From JBCCCJ01 sp039029315 (GTDB lineage Bacteria; Bacteroidota; Bacteroidia; J057): a stretch of 64,000 bases of DNA. The translations under genes and the position numbers were made by a program. The notes under the pieces are model-generated. The model was not told where the DNA came from. It worked only from the letters and a program-made list of their open reading frames with translations, and did no database searches. Below are positions 8,387 through 17,377 of this stretch, in pieces. How positions within the stretch are numbered: the stretch's first letter is position 1; every line of letters begins with the position of its first letter. Location: assembly GCA_039029315.1 (NCBI GenBank), contig JBCCGK010000028.1:1-64000 (forward strand), read 5' to 3'.

Positions 8387-9217
8387 TTATTGGGGCAATT
8401 GCTCCAACAAGTTAGTAGCTTTTTGCTGATAAGGATGCTTGACTTGAGAAGAAATCCGGGTCAATTCCTGTTTCAGCAAAACCGTATCATGTGCCTGAAG
8501 GTGAGTAAGGGCCAGGAACCATTCTTTTTGGATTTTGTATAGACCTGTATCAGGAATCTTATCAAAACTCTTTTCAGCGAGTTCTGTTTGTTGGGCTTGT
8601 AGATAAGATACGCCTAAAAACAGATCCAGACTTCCTATCCGAATATCATCGGGCAGGCTATCTTGTTCAACACATTTTTCAAGATAATAGATGGCCTCTT
8701 GATATTGCTCCATCGAATAATAACTGATGCCTGTCCGATACCAGATAGACAAGCTATCTGACGGAGCATTTCCTCCCCGCAACAAACTCGGCATAGGTAC
8801 ATCTGTCAGGTTTTCTGCCAATAGCTGATCATATCCTTTCGGACTGCTGCCAAACCAATCATTCCACCTCCCTACCGACACAATCAAGAGTAGCGCCACG
8901 GCTGCTACAGCAGCATATGACATCCAGGGGGTGAACCCTATCACTTTTCCGCCAGAGGTTTCTTCTGATTCCTTCTGCGAATGTTCGGCTTTCTTGCGAT
9001 CTGCCTCCCACTCTGCCAGTTTGGCGCGCATATCCCGAGCATGAATGCTCTTCAGCCCTTCCATCAAAAAGCGAAACTCCTCAACAGAAGCAGCAAAATC
9101 GGTCGAATGGGCCATCTGGCTTTCTACCTCTTCCTGTAGCTCACTAGATGCCTGTCCACTGAGATACAGTCGAATATGTTCTATCTGTTCATCGGATAAT
9201 GGAAGACGATTCATCAT
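8387..9217 (-). CDS. Membrane-anchored anti-sigma-like protein with TPR tail
   Basis: 276 aa. The N-terminal ~85 residues are a charged helical cytoplasmic region beginning LSDEQIEHIRLYLSGQ, resembling anti-sigma or zinc-finger-less sigma-binding segments. One membrane helix follows (about 99-116, YAAVAAVALLLIVSV). The extracytoplasmic part has TPR-like repeats (SYYSMEQYQEAIYYLEKCVEQ). It lies 36 bases downstream of an ECF sigma gene on the same strand, the usual sigma/anti-sigma arrangement in Bacteroidota. The role as regulator of that sigma factor is inferred from order and topology; no canonical anti-sigma motif is visible. Confidence 0.7.
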   Translation of the reverse strand: MMNRLPLSDEQIEHIRLYLSGQASSELQEEVESQMAHSTDFAASVEEFRFLMEGLKSIHARDMRAKLAEWEADRKKAEHSQKESEETSGGKVIGFTPWMSYAAVAAVALLLIVSVGRWNDWFGSSPKGYDQLLAENLTDVPMPSLLRGGNAPSDSLSIWYRTGISYYSMEQYQEAIYYLEKCVEQDSLPDDIRIGSLDLFLGVSYLQAQQTELAEKSFDKIPDTGLYKIQKEWFLALTHLQAHDTVLLKQELTRISSQVKHPYQQKATNLLEQLPQ

Positions 9218-9253
9218 ATCACTCTTGTGTTTACCTGATTCTGTTTCTGTTCT

Positions 9254-9802
9254 TTATAACAAATCGTCCTTATTGATCCCAAGTTTTTGGAGCAGATTCC
9301 TGAGTTGCCGAAGACATTTACTCTTTCTGGCACTCGCCACTCGTTCACTCTCATATCCCATGGCCGAGGCGATAGACTCTACCGCATAGTCTGCAAAAAA
9401 AGACATTCGAAGTACTTCATTGCAGGGGGAGCCAATCTGAGCAAGGAGACTTTCTACCACGGAAGCTTGATGATCCTGATTGTATTGCTCAGCTGTTCCT
9501 TCATCAATTTCCTCCAACAGATGCTCTTCCTCTTGCTTGAACTCCATCTGAATGGGTGCACGGATCACTCGTTTGAGTTTGTCCCGGAGAATATTTTTTC
9601 CCACGGCAAAGAGAAACGCCTGAAAATTTTTCGCGACTTTTCCTTCAATCCAGTGCTGATAGACCACCATATAGGCCTCCTGGCACGCATCTTCTATCTC
9701 TTCCCCCGGACAGCTTGGATAACGTTTTCGAGCCCAGGAAATAAATCGCCGGGCGTATGTCAGATATTGTTCGCGGAAATACTGTTCCGAATCAGATATC
9801 AT
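9254..9802 (-). CDS. ECF-type RNA polymerase sigma factor
   Basis: 182 aa with sigma region 2 near the N-terminus (EIEDACQEAYMVVYQHWIEG, then NFQAFLFAVGKNILRDKLKR for the 2.3/2.4 segment) and region 4 at the C-terminus (LRMSFFADYAVESIASAMGY followed by ASARKSKCLRQLRN, a helix-turn-helix). The length and domain order are standard for ECF sigma factors. It is followed by a putative membrane anti-sigma partner, so the pair probably transduces a cell-envelope signal. Target genes are unknown. Confidence 0.85.
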   Translation of the reverse strand: MISDSEQYFREQYLTYARRFISWARKRYPSCPGEEIEDACQEAYMVVYQHWIEGKVAKNFQAFLFAVGKNILRDKLKRVIRAPIQMEFKQEEEHLLEEIDEGTAEQYNQDHQASVVESLLAQIGSPCNEVLRMSFFADYAVESIASAMGYESERVASARKSKCLRQLRNLLQKLGINKDDLL

Positions 9803-9964
9803 GGGCAGTTGAAACTTGGCTATAAGACGGTTTTCGTGCTCAATTTACATCTATTTTTTACCAAGTCTCAAGGACAATTTGTGAAAGAACGCAGGACAGT
9901 CAATCTGCCTCTGTACTTGGTAGTAGAATGAAGCCTGTAATTGTTACCGCTGTCGGGCAAAAAA

Positions 9965-10552
9965 TCATCGAGAGAGTTCATAGATTCGTCCTTCCCAGGG
10001 AGAAAATGCGGCAGAATTGATTGTTGCGACAGCAGAACTTGAGATCAGCAGTGATTGGATATCCAAATAAGCCAATTGCTCTAGCATTTGAATACGAGCA
10101 GAAAAATTGAGTACAATCAGAAACTGATCTTCTGGAGAATAGCGCTCATAAATAAACAACTGCTCATGCAGAGGCAAAAATTCCTTATAGGCGCCCTGAT
10201 ACAGGGTAGGATAGCTGTTTTGGAGAAACATCAACTGCTCATAATACGCTTGTAGTTCCTTCAAGGTCGAGCGTTCAGAGACAAATAGAAGGTGACTTTC
10301 AAGATCAATGGAAGAACATGGACGCCCCATTTGACTCAGGAGAAGGGTTAGCAATAATTTCCGAATCTTTCCTTGAGAGGCAGGCTGGTGTTCCAGTTGA
10401 TTTAGCATGGTTTGAAGGTCATTACTGTCCAGAAAGGGAACATCCATTTGGTCTACTGGTAGTGAGGCATTGCGATCTGCCCATTGTTGCTTCCAATCAA
10501 TAAAAAAGCGAATATCCATGCCACAAATAAACAGAATATCTCCTAATGCCAT
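9965..10552 (-). CDS. Hypothetical protein, third gene of the annexin-protease unit
   Basis: 195 aa from the first ATG; no family recognised. The protein is soluble and rich in Leu/Gln with helical character (LQAYYEQLMFLQNSYPTLYQ). Its open frame continues upstream of this ATG, without a stop, to base 10693 and reads like coding sequence. Translation may therefore start at a non-ATG codon such as CTG at 10669, giving about 235 aa and overlapping the upstream gene's stop codon. Probably one transcript with the two genes before it. Function unknown; a chaperone, adaptor or immunity role for the first gene's product is only a guess. Confidence 0.6.
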   Translation of the reverse strand: MALGDILFICGMDIRFFIDWKQQWADRNASLPVDQMDVPFLDSNDLQTMLNQLEHQPASQGKIRKLLLTLLLSQMGRPCSSIDLESHLLFVSERSTLKELQAYYEQLMFLQNSYPTLYQGAYKEFLPLHEQLFIYERYSPEDQFLIVLNFSARIQMLEQLAYLDIQSLLISSSAVATINSAAFSPWEGRIYELSR

Positions 10553-10665
10553 ATAGGTGATGCGAAAAAAACGGGAGACAACATTCCCGGTCGAGATGAA
10601 TTCGAAGAAGAGAATTTGTTGATATGCCTGAAGGGTACCAAAAAGGTTGTAGGCATCTCTCCGGT

Positions 10666-11367
10666 TCAGGGCATACCTCCCATAGATGGTTGTTCAAAGT
10701 AGGAACGATGCGTATGTTCTGCTTCCCTCAGTTCTGTCTGGTAGGATTCATTTTGGGGATCCAGCCCAAGAAGGGCTTTGGCATTGCGCAACCATGCAGC
10801 TGACAGGGCAGATCTAGTGGCTTTGACAAAGGAAATCTCGTCGAGAAGCTTCCGCAATGCCTGATAATCATCTGCTGCAATACGTTCCTTCAACTCCTCA
10901 AGTCGCTGCACCTCTTTTTCTGCCTTGGCAAGCGCTTGCTTGACCTCCAGGATGGTACTTGTTGCGAGTTGTTCATCTCTGGCAATATGGAGTCGAAGCA
11001 GCATGATGGTATCATACATCCAGCCAGTAATTTCAACTGTATACCCTGCCTGAAATTGTGCTGGCAGAATCGGCTCCACCATACTCAATCCCAATTCCTC
11101 ATCTTCTAACAAAATACTCGTTTGTCTGAATGGGGCAAGGTCTTCTGAAGGCAGATGTGGAAAGAAGGACAAGAAAGCTTCACATTTGTCCTTGTCGATC
11201 ATATTGGCATTCAATCGATCCGCCAGGCCGGGAAGTCTGGCCGATTCATTCAAACGATCAAGCTCTTGGAGCAATTTTTCCAATGGGGCATCCGTCTCTG
11301 GTCCCACCTTGATATTTCCCAGTTCGAAATGGATCTGATATTGGTGCAAACAAGTTTTGAGGGTCAT
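10666..11367 (-). CDS. Hypothetical helical protein, second gene of the annexin-protease unit
   Basis: 233 aa, soluble, with no signal peptide. The middle is strongly helical and probably a coiled coil (EVKQALAKAEKEVQRLEELK, about residues 140-160). No known family recognised. The gene starts 7 bases after the stop of the annexin/protease gene, so the two are almost certainly co-translated. This tight spacing suggests a partner such as a chaperone, loading adaptor or immunity protein, but nothing in the sequence proves which. Confidence 0.65.
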   Translation of the reverse strand: MTLKTCLHQYQIHFELGNIKVGPETDAPLEKLLQELDRLNESARLPGLADRLNANMIDKDKCEAFLSFFPHLPSEDLAPFRQTSILLEDEELGLSMVEPILPAQFQAGYTVEITGWMYDTIMLLRLHIARDEQLATSTILEVKQALAKAEKEVQRLEELKERIAADDYQALRKLLDEISFVKATRSALSAAWLRNAKALLGLDPQNESYQTELREAEHTHRSYFEQPSMGGMP

Positions 11368-11374
11368 GATATGA

Positions 11375-12643
11375 TTATCTTGCTGAGGGGGTCTCTACAG
11401 CCCAAATTCGGTTATAGCTACCAAATTTAGACAATGTCCCATTGAGAAGGGCGTCTCGTTTTTCCTGAAATGCCTTTCCAGCTCCTGGATCGTGAATGGT
11501 ATAGGTATCGCCAGACTTACGAGTAACCAGGACATAGTGGGCGTTGGGTGCGGCAGCACTACCAATCACGATGGGAACGGGGAGTCCAATTTCCAGGCCT
11601 GAATCAATCTCTGAGACTGCATCTGTGAAGGTGGTTAGGCTGGCTGCATAGCCATGGTGTGTATACTTCACTCCAGTTGTGGTACCTTTTTTGTTGAGCA
11701 AATCATCTACCCACCGCCCTTTGATCAAGGCTTTGTTGGTGTTGTTGCGAGGAGCTGCTTTCCCGGCATGTGTGCCATGTGCACTTCCGCTATAACTGCT
11801 TTCCAACATACTTTTCTGATCACCGGCCATGTCAGGATTGGTCTTCGTCCCATCGCTATTGTCTACCTGACTGAGTTGCGGATTCTTGTCATGCATATCA
11901 AGTGCATATATCGGATCCAATTCTCCCTGAACTGCCTGAGTCGTCGTTGGCCCACATGACATTTGCCACTGTTGTTTGATTCCAGCCCCTCCTGCATTAT
12001 TGGTCAAGCGAAGGTGATTGTTGATCCAGGTTGGGCTTTTGTCCTTGATTCGATAGGCAAACACAATGATGGCAAAAACTGAATTGCCAGCTGCTAGTGC
12101 TTTGTATAGATAAGCCCGTTTTGAACTGCTTCTCATCAAGTCGACAAGGGTAGAGAATGTATCAAGTTCATATCCTGCCAACTTCAGTAGTTTTTGTCGA
12201 GCGATCCCCAATTGGTGGGACCCCAATACGCCATGTTCATATGGCCAATAAAACATGTCCTTCAGCGCCTTGGTCAACTCCCCATCAGTCAATTCATCTC
12301 GCAAATCTCGAATCAGAGATTTGCCATACATGGACAAGTAAGCCTTTTTGGTTTGTTTGACCTGACTTCTTGTGAGTGGTCGCAGAATGTCAAAGATTGC
12401 CTGCTCATCTGTTCCCAAGCCTGACATGGCATCTCGAAGCTTTACTGCGCGGGTTGCAGCTCCCAAGGCTTTGATCAATTCTTTGCCAGGATCTCCTCCA
12501 GTTCGCTGGATGGCCTGAGAAGATGCCCGCAACTGCAGGGCTGGTGGGCGCATAGCTTGTCCAGCTTTCACAGGAGATTGCCGGGCGGCGGCAGCACGGG
12601 ATTGAGCAGATTGGGGGGTACGAACCTTAACTTTGTGATGCAT
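11375..12643 (-). CDS. Annexin-repeat plus papain-like cysteine protease fusion, candidate secreted effector
   Basis: 422 aa from the ATG at 12643. Residues 1-50 are a basic, low-complexity leader ending PPALQLRASSQAIQRTGG, without a signal peptide. Residues ~61-132 form one annexin repeat with an intact type II calcium loop MSGLGTDE (T78) and an acidic cap E117 exactly 39 residues after T78, as in eukaryotic annexins. The C-terminal half looks like a C39/papain-like peptidase: C230 in QMSCGPTTTQ, H369 in NAHYVLVTR and D385 in YTIHDPGAG. The leader resembles those of DUF4157-type cargo of contractile injection systems, but no injection-system genes are in the window. Likely a calcium/lipid-binding protease effector; two unknown genes follow it closely. 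Confidence 0.7.
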   Translation of the reverse strand: MHHKVKVRTPQSAQSRAAAARQSPVKAGQAMRPPALQLRASSQAIQRTGGDPGKELIKALGAATRAVKLRDAMSGLGTDEQAIFDILRPLTRSQVKQTKKAYLSMYGKSLIRDLRDELTDGELTKALKDMFYWPYEHGVLGSHQLGIARQKLLKLAGYELDTFSTLVDLMRSSSKRAYLYKALAAGNSVFAIIVFAYRIKDKSPTWINNHLRLTNNAGGAGIKQQWQMSCGPTTTQAVQGELDPIYALDMHDKNPQLSQVDNSDGTKTNPDMAGDQKSMLESSYSGSAHGTHAGKAAPRNNTNKALIKGRWVDDLLNKKGTTTGVKYTHHGYAASLTTFTDAVSEIDSGLEIGLPVPIVIGSAAAPNAHYVLVTRKSGDTYTIHDPGAGKAFQEKRDALLNGTLSKFGSYNRIWAVETPSAR

Positions 12644-13021
12644 GAAGGATGGCTGGAGGGTTCTGTGGATGAATATACAATTATTTTCAGCAAATTCCCT
12701 GACTAAATGCTGTCTACAGTCAGGTGTTGAAAACGAGCAGTGGTTCATGTAGATTTCCCTTCCTCTGAATCAATTGCTCAAATCTGATTGTATCATGTTC
12801 AACACCTGCCTATTCCTCTACAACGATCTTGTCAGAGAAATCATATGATACACCCTTTGAGTTTATATTCTGCTATGTCTGGGCTGTCCTATATTCAACC
12901 ATTCGTTCTCCTGTGTTTTTTGAGATACACAGAAGGCAGGACCACAAAAACATAGAAATCAATGATCTCTCTGCTTCCGTGGCCCTGCCTGTATGCTCAA
13001 TGACTGATAGACGGCTCTCCC
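12644..13021. other. Intergenic region with two inverted repeats
   Basis: No convincing gene. It contains an 11-base perfect inverted repeat (CAGGTGTTGAA at 12721-12731 and its complement at 12798-12808, 66 bases apart) just upstream of the annexin/protease gene. A second, longer stem-loop lies downstream of the beta-helix gene at 12935-12989. No clear TAnnTTTG promoter was found. Confidence 0.5.
12935..12989 (-). terminator. Stem-loop downstream of the beta-helix gene
   Basis: Arms 12935-12945 and 12979-12989 (GGCAGG-CCAC type, 10 of 11 pairs) enclose a 33-base loop, 33 bases beyond the beta-helix stop codon. There is no long T-run, so termination is plausible but unproven. Confidence 0.35.
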
Positions 13022-14818
13022 CTACTCCTTCACAATCTTTCTGCCGATCAATCCTTTGCGGGTCTGAATTGTCATTGAATACATGCCCGCAGGAAGAGAA
13101 GACAAATCAATTTCAGTGGTAGCTCCTTGTTGTTCCTTCAGAATTCTGCCGGACAAATCCCAGACCTTGATGTTCAGAATATCTTCTGTTGCGCCGACAA
13201 TCTCCAAAGGTCCCTGAGTTGGATTAGGGAATAGCTGAAAGGCTTGATCACTTGTGGGAACAGCTACTTCCAATACCTCTGAGTGAACAAAATCACCATT
13301 AAAATCCACCTGTCTCAGGCGATAATAATTGGTTCCGAGTAGGGATTCAGTATCTGTGTATTGGTATTGTTGTGGAGTAGAGGTTGTCCCATTTCCTTCC
13401 ACAAATCCTATACTTTCCCAATTCCTGGCATCCTGGCTTCTCTGAGGATGAAATCCTTTGTTATTCAGTTCCGTCGCGGTTTCCCAAATCAAGAGATTTC
13501 CGTCTTCTGTATTCCTCGCATCAAAGCCCAACAACTCTACGGGCAAGGTTACTGATTCGGACGCTCCTATGTCATGACTTGATCTGGTATTGCCACAAAT
13601 ATCATCTGCAGGAATACTTCCTCCTGGTACTGTTCCGTTTCCTATCGCATCGCTTGGTGCCTGTGGATTAAAATACAGGTGATTGCCGCAGGTATTTGCA
13701 GGTCCGACATTTGGATCACTGGTATAAGTTGGAGAAGAACTACAGTTGTCACAATCCTCCACGATACTGGTGGTAATGGTCATGCTTCCTCCACGCTGAA
13801 AAATATCATCTCCACTGGCGGCATCTGATGCGCCTGAATTATTCGCGACAATGGTGTTGGTCAAATTGAGTGTCCCACTTTCCAGATGGATACCGCCCCC
13901 TGTTCTTGTGGTTCCGGTTGTTACTTGATTGTTTACCATCGAACAGTTGATAAAGGTAAAGCTGGACCCTGTCCCTTCCAGGTATACTGCTCCTCCTTCA
14001 ATGGTCGATCCCGCTCCTCCTGCGGTATTGTTATAGAACACACAATTGATAAACTGATTGGTAGACCCATTTTCTTTTAAATAAATAGCTGCTCCATCAT
14101 CTCCGGCAGAATTGCTCATGATTGTGGTTCCTGTCATGGTAAAATTAGAAGAGCCTGATTGATACACCCCTCCTCCTTTTGAGCCAGCATCACCATAATT
14201 CGCCTCATTCCCACTAATCACACAATCGGTAAAACTTACTGTCCCCGAGGTTCCGTTGATAAAGACTCCCCCGCCCGTATCATTGTCGGCCCGATTGTTT
14301 GTAATGGTTACCCGTGTAAAACTGATATTGGAAGAAGCATCACAAGCGATATATACGCCCCCACCATCATTCTTACTGGAGCTTCCTCCCGGTGCTTTTG
14401 CATTTCCGTTCTTGATGGTGAAATCCTTGAAGATGACCGTGTATCCAGCTTCAATCTCAAAGACACCATCCGAGGCAATTCCCTGTGTAGCAGCTGCCTG
14501 GACAATGGTGCTATTTTGCCCCTTGCCCTGGATGGTGATATTCTTCGCAATCACTATGGCAGCCTCGGTATGGATCGCTTCCTGAACATCAATGATGTCT
14601 CCTGAACTCGCCGCGGACAATGCAGCCGAAATTGTGGTGTAATCGCAGCCCGAGGAACAAACCGAATATTGGGTTGCTCCTGTCTGACTGGTTTGCAGAA
14701 GGCCAAATACAAGTGCAAGGATCAAGCCTCCGCCTCCCAGGAAGACAGTTGTTTTTCTACCAAGAGAGAGGGAGTTTTTTGTTTGATTGTATGGTCGACG
14801 ACCTGAAGGATTGCTCAT
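13022..14818 (-). CDS. T9SS-secreted right-handed beta-helix protein
   Basis: 598 aa. An N-terminal hydrophobic signal or anchor segment (about 25-43, TVFLGGGGLILALVFGLLQT) precedes a pectate-lyase-like parallel beta-helix of about 370 residues. The helix shows repeating turns of the type GGGVYI...NNRADNDTGGGVFINGTSG and TGTTRTGGGIHLESG. The last ~80 residues are a T9SS type A sorting domain (LFPNPTQGPLEIVG ... VWDLSGR ... LSSLPAGMYSMTIQT ... GRKIVKE). It is therefore probably exported through the outer membrane and anchored or released at the surface. Catalytic residues of polysaccharide lyases cannot be assigned, so adhesin or structural roles are equally possible. Confidence 0.85.
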   Translation of the reverse strand: MSNPSGRRPYNQTKNSLSLGRKTTVFLGGGGLILALVFGLLQTSQTGATQYSVCSSGCDYTTISAALSAASSGDIIDVQEAIHTEAAIVIAKNITIQGKGQNSTIVQAAATQGIASDGVFEIEAGYTVIFKDFTIKNGNAKAPGGSSSKNDGGGVYIACDASSNISFTRVTITNNRADNDTGGGVFINGTSGTVSFTDCVISGNEANYGDAGSKGGGVYQSGSSNFTMTGTTIMSNSAGDDGAAIYLKENGSTNQFINCVFYNNTAGGAGSTIEGGAVYLEGTGSSFTFINCSMVNNQVTTGTTRTGGGIHLESGTLNLTNTIVANNSGASDAASGDDIFQRGGSMTITTSIVEDCDNCSSSPTYTSDPNVGPANTCGNHLYFNPQAPSDAIGNGTVPGGSIPADDICGNTRSSHDIGASESVTLPVELLGFDARNTEDGNLLIWETATELNNKGFHPQRSQDARNWESIGFVEGNGTTSTPQQYQYTDTESLLGTNYYRLRQVDFNGDFVHSEVLEVAVPTSDQAFQLFPNPTQGPLEIVGATEDILNIKVWDLSGRILKEQQGATTEIDLSSLPAGMYSMTIQTRKGLIGRKIVKE

Positions 14819-15154
14819 TATACGTGAGTGCTTTAGTCAATTGATTTTATTAATGGTTAATATTAAAAATGTAATGCCCATTGAATGGAATGAAGTTCTG
14901 GTATTTTTTAACAGATGTAAGATTTGAACAGAATGAGGGGAAGCCAGACTGCATGATGGAAATGTCTCTTTCCACCTATAAAATAGCACGCCCGGACAGG
15001 CTGGGCGATCGGGGATGATCACCTTCAGTACTGCCCGGACGGGTTTGAGATGTTTGATTGATTGACTTGCCTCAACACCTGGTAGAATCAGCCAGATTGG
15101 GGAAACCTGTTGCTCTCAGGTCAGGAATCACCCAACCAATCCTCCTATGAGACC
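14819..15154. other. Intergenic region, 336 bases
   Basis: AT-rich near the beta-helix start codon. At 14990-15060 it has GC-rich short repeats: the octamer GCCCGGAC occurs twice, and CGCCC/GGGCG can pair. This may be a weak terminator for the minus-strand gene at 15155. No gene seen. Confidence 0.4.
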
Positions 15155-15718
15155 TTATCTAAACAGGATTTCACGGCGAGCAATGATGGCCCCTGCAGGA
15201 AGTGTTCTGGACTCAATGCCTGGGAACCCTCTCTCTTTGGCTGTTTGTAGCCAGTTGTCAAACTTGATGCTCGTTTTGGAGTCTACTTTTACCAACAACA
15301 GCATCATCGGTTTGGGGTTTCTGCCTGGATTCTTGGAGCCATCATATACATGATCTTCATAGGTTGCTGCCTTGACAAAATACTTTGGCCAAAAAAGTAC
15401 AGGATTCCAGGCCTTTACATAGGTTTGTAGTTGTTCGGTGGTCGAGGAGTTCCTTGTCGCTCCTCTGGATTTACCAAGTAAGGATAACACCTTCGGATAG
15501 GTGGGCATGTGGTTATTGACAGTGGCGATCAGAACCCAGTATTCTCCATTGGGGTCGTAGTCTTTGATTTCTGTTTTTGCCAGGAAATCCAAATGTTCCT
15601 GATACGTCAACACTTGACATAAGTCAGGAGATCGAAATACCGCTTCCTGTGCGGAAGCCAATTGCAGGATCAGAAGAGTTGCCAGAAAACAGCATACTGC
15701 TTTGGGCAATGATTTCAT
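15155..15718 (-). CDS. Exported hypothetical protein
   Basis: 187 aa with a clear signal peptide (MKSLPKAVCCFLATLLILQLASAQ region), probably periplasmic. No recognised family. The mature part has a mixed alpha/beta look and contains EYWVLIATVNNHMPTYPKVL and ILVKVDSKTSIK-like strands. The ATG at 15718 is chosen because it starts the signal peptide; an ATG at 15730 would add four residues. It follows the trypsin-like protease gene by 12-24 bases and is very likely its co-transcribed partner, perhaps a substrate, inhibitor or accessory factor (inference). Confidence 0.65.
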   Translation of the reverse strand: MKSLPKAVCCFLATLLILQLASAQEAVFRSPDLCQVLTYQEHLDFLAKTEIKDYDPNGEYWVLIATVNNHMPTYPKVLSLLGKSRGATRNSSTTEQLQTYVKAWNPVLFWPKYFVKAATYEDHVYDGSKNPGRNPKPMMLLLVKVDSKTSIKFDNWLQTAKERGFPGIESRTLPAGAIIARREILFR

Positions 15719-15742
15719 TTGTGATGTCATAACTTCGGGGGG

Positions 15743-17167
15743 TTAATTGTTGATAAATGATTCGAGGATGACGCCATAGCTTCCAGGCTCTGGCGTATAC
15801 TGAGGGGTGATAATGATGGAGTTAAATGATTCTTCGAAAGAAGTATTCAGTTGTGGTTGCACCTGGAGCAGGGCAATTTTTCCTTGATAGAATTCTTCTG
15901 GGATGATGAGTTCTACATCAAATTCATCTGTGAACAAGGGCAGCATGGACCAAACAGCATCATTCTCAAGGTCGAAAAGGACCAACCAATAAAAACTATG
16001 GTCCTGATAGGGAAACCTTCCCAGTACGCGAAAATGTGTCCCGGGCCGCAATCTTGTATTGGGTTCACTGATGACAATGGTCAGAGGAGGGATGAGTAAT
16101 TCCTTTGCTTTTTCGACAATTACCCATACAATCTCACGCTCTGCAGCCTGACCTTCAGGAGACTGACCAGAACAACTGACTTCACCAAGTTGTTTCCATG
16201 TCAGGGTATAGGTCTTTTCTGCCACCTCAAACAACTTCTGTCGTTCGAAGGGCAGCATATTCTCTATGGCATCTATAATCTCCTGAAATTCGGGATCATC
16301 TGTGAGGTCTTGCTGAAGTTGTTGCGGGACTTTTTCCTCGAGCATTCTGTCCAAATCTTCTTTGTCAAAATGCTGATTCGCTTCGTCGGAACAACTTTCT
16401 CCGACATGTTCTTTTTGCGCATTTCGGATAAGCTCGATTAATCTGTAGGCTCTTTCATTTGGAAAGAGAAGATAATTGGTCGGAATGCCCCAATCTTCCA
16501 TTATCCTTTTGATGGGATGCATAGATAATATGCAGGCTTCCTGACTACTCACTTTTAGGATCATTCCCATGATTTCCTTGTGCTCATTCCAGACTGCTCC
16601 ACCCGAGAACCCACCTCTAATTCCATATGGAGTTGTGGTGAAAAAAAATGGCTTATCTATCGATTTTGAGCTGGCAATCACATGGTTCTTCCGAATATTC
16701 CAATCAGGATGTGGATGACCAATCATGCTGACCAATTGATCCACTTCAATAGAATCTCCTGCCATATCCCAAATAGGAAAATCAAAGCTTGAAGGAGCTT
16801 TGCAATAGATGATGGCGACATCAAGCGATGATAAATATTCCGCATAAATGGTTCCTGAATAAGCCTGCCAATGGCCCTTATAGTGAATGGTCACCTCTGT
16901 GGCAGAAGGGTCTCCATTGATATCGTCTATCAGATGAAATGGCGTGAGGATAAATACATATTTTTTATCTCGTCCAATCACTATCCCCGCCCCAACTCGC
17001 CTGATGCCTGTTTCTGTTTTTGCAGATATTTTTACAATTCCTTGTTGCAACTCTTTTTGGCCAAAAGGTTCTGTTTGCCCTGCTTTCAGCCCTCGATAGG
17101 ACAGAATGGAAAGGAAGCACAGCAAGATCATTGGAATCAATTGAGGAGAAATCATTTTTTTGTTCAT
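15743..17167 (-). CDS. Exported trypsin-like serine protease with C-terminal DUF4384-like domain
   Basis: 474 aa. A signal peptide is followed by a trypsin/DegP-like fold with a full catalytic triad: H78 in TPFHLIDD, D116 in SSLDVAII and S188 in GGFSGGAVWN. A charged, helical linker (about 230-330) leads to a C-terminal region (about 350-440: LRPGTHFRVLGRF, SFYWLVLFDLEND) resembling DUF4384-type beta domains found with proteases in Bacteroidota and Cyanobacteria conflict systems. No PDZ domain is seen. It lies 210 bases downstream of the gene for an EAD11-like membrane protein and is followed by a small exported protein. Probably a periplasmic regulatory protease; targets unknown. Confidence 0.78.
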   Translation of the reverse strand: MNKKMISPQLIPMILLCFLSILSYRGLKAGQTEPFGQKELQQGIVKISAKTETGIRRVGAGIVIGRDKKYVFILTPFHLIDDINGDPSATEVTIHYKGHWQAYSGTIYAEYLSSLDVAIIYCKAPSSFDFPIWDMAGDSIEVDQLVSMIGHPHPDWNIRKNHVIASSKSIDKPFFFTTTPYGIRGGFSGGAVWNEHKEIMGMILKVSSQEACILSMHPIKRIMEDWGIPTNYLLFPNERAYRLIELIRNAQKEHVGESCSDEANQHFDKEDLDRMLEEKVPQQLQQDLTDDPEFQEIIDAIENMLPFERQKLFEVAEKTYTLTWKQLGEVSCSGQSPEGQAAEREIVWVIVEKAKELLIPPLTIVISEPNTRLRPGTHFRVLGRFPYQDHSFYWLVLFDLENDAVWSMLPLFTDEFDVELIIPEEFYQGKIALLQVQPQLNTSFEESFNSIIITPQYTPEPGSYGVILESFINN

Positions 17168-17377
17168 CAGTAGGTCTCTCTAGTTCATGAATGAAAAAAG
17201 GAGGTGCCAAGGGTCTCATTCGTGTGAATGGCCTCATTCGCACATATGTTCTGTGCTTGTATGAATGTCAATGAAAGGTGAACACGACTGTCTGTTCAGG
17301 GATTCGCTCCCTACCTTACACCTCTTCAGGCATGGTGCGCTGAACTCAAGTATTCTGCATAGGTCCCATGTCGCGGC

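Noticed and set aside
10497..10697. 66-codon frame between the second and third cassette genes
   Set aside because: Competes with the coding-like extension of the third gene and has no recognisable features.
9965..14818. Contractile injection system locus around the annexin/protease gene
   Set aside because: No sheath, tube, baseplate or ATPase genes are in the window; only the effector-like leader suggests such a link.
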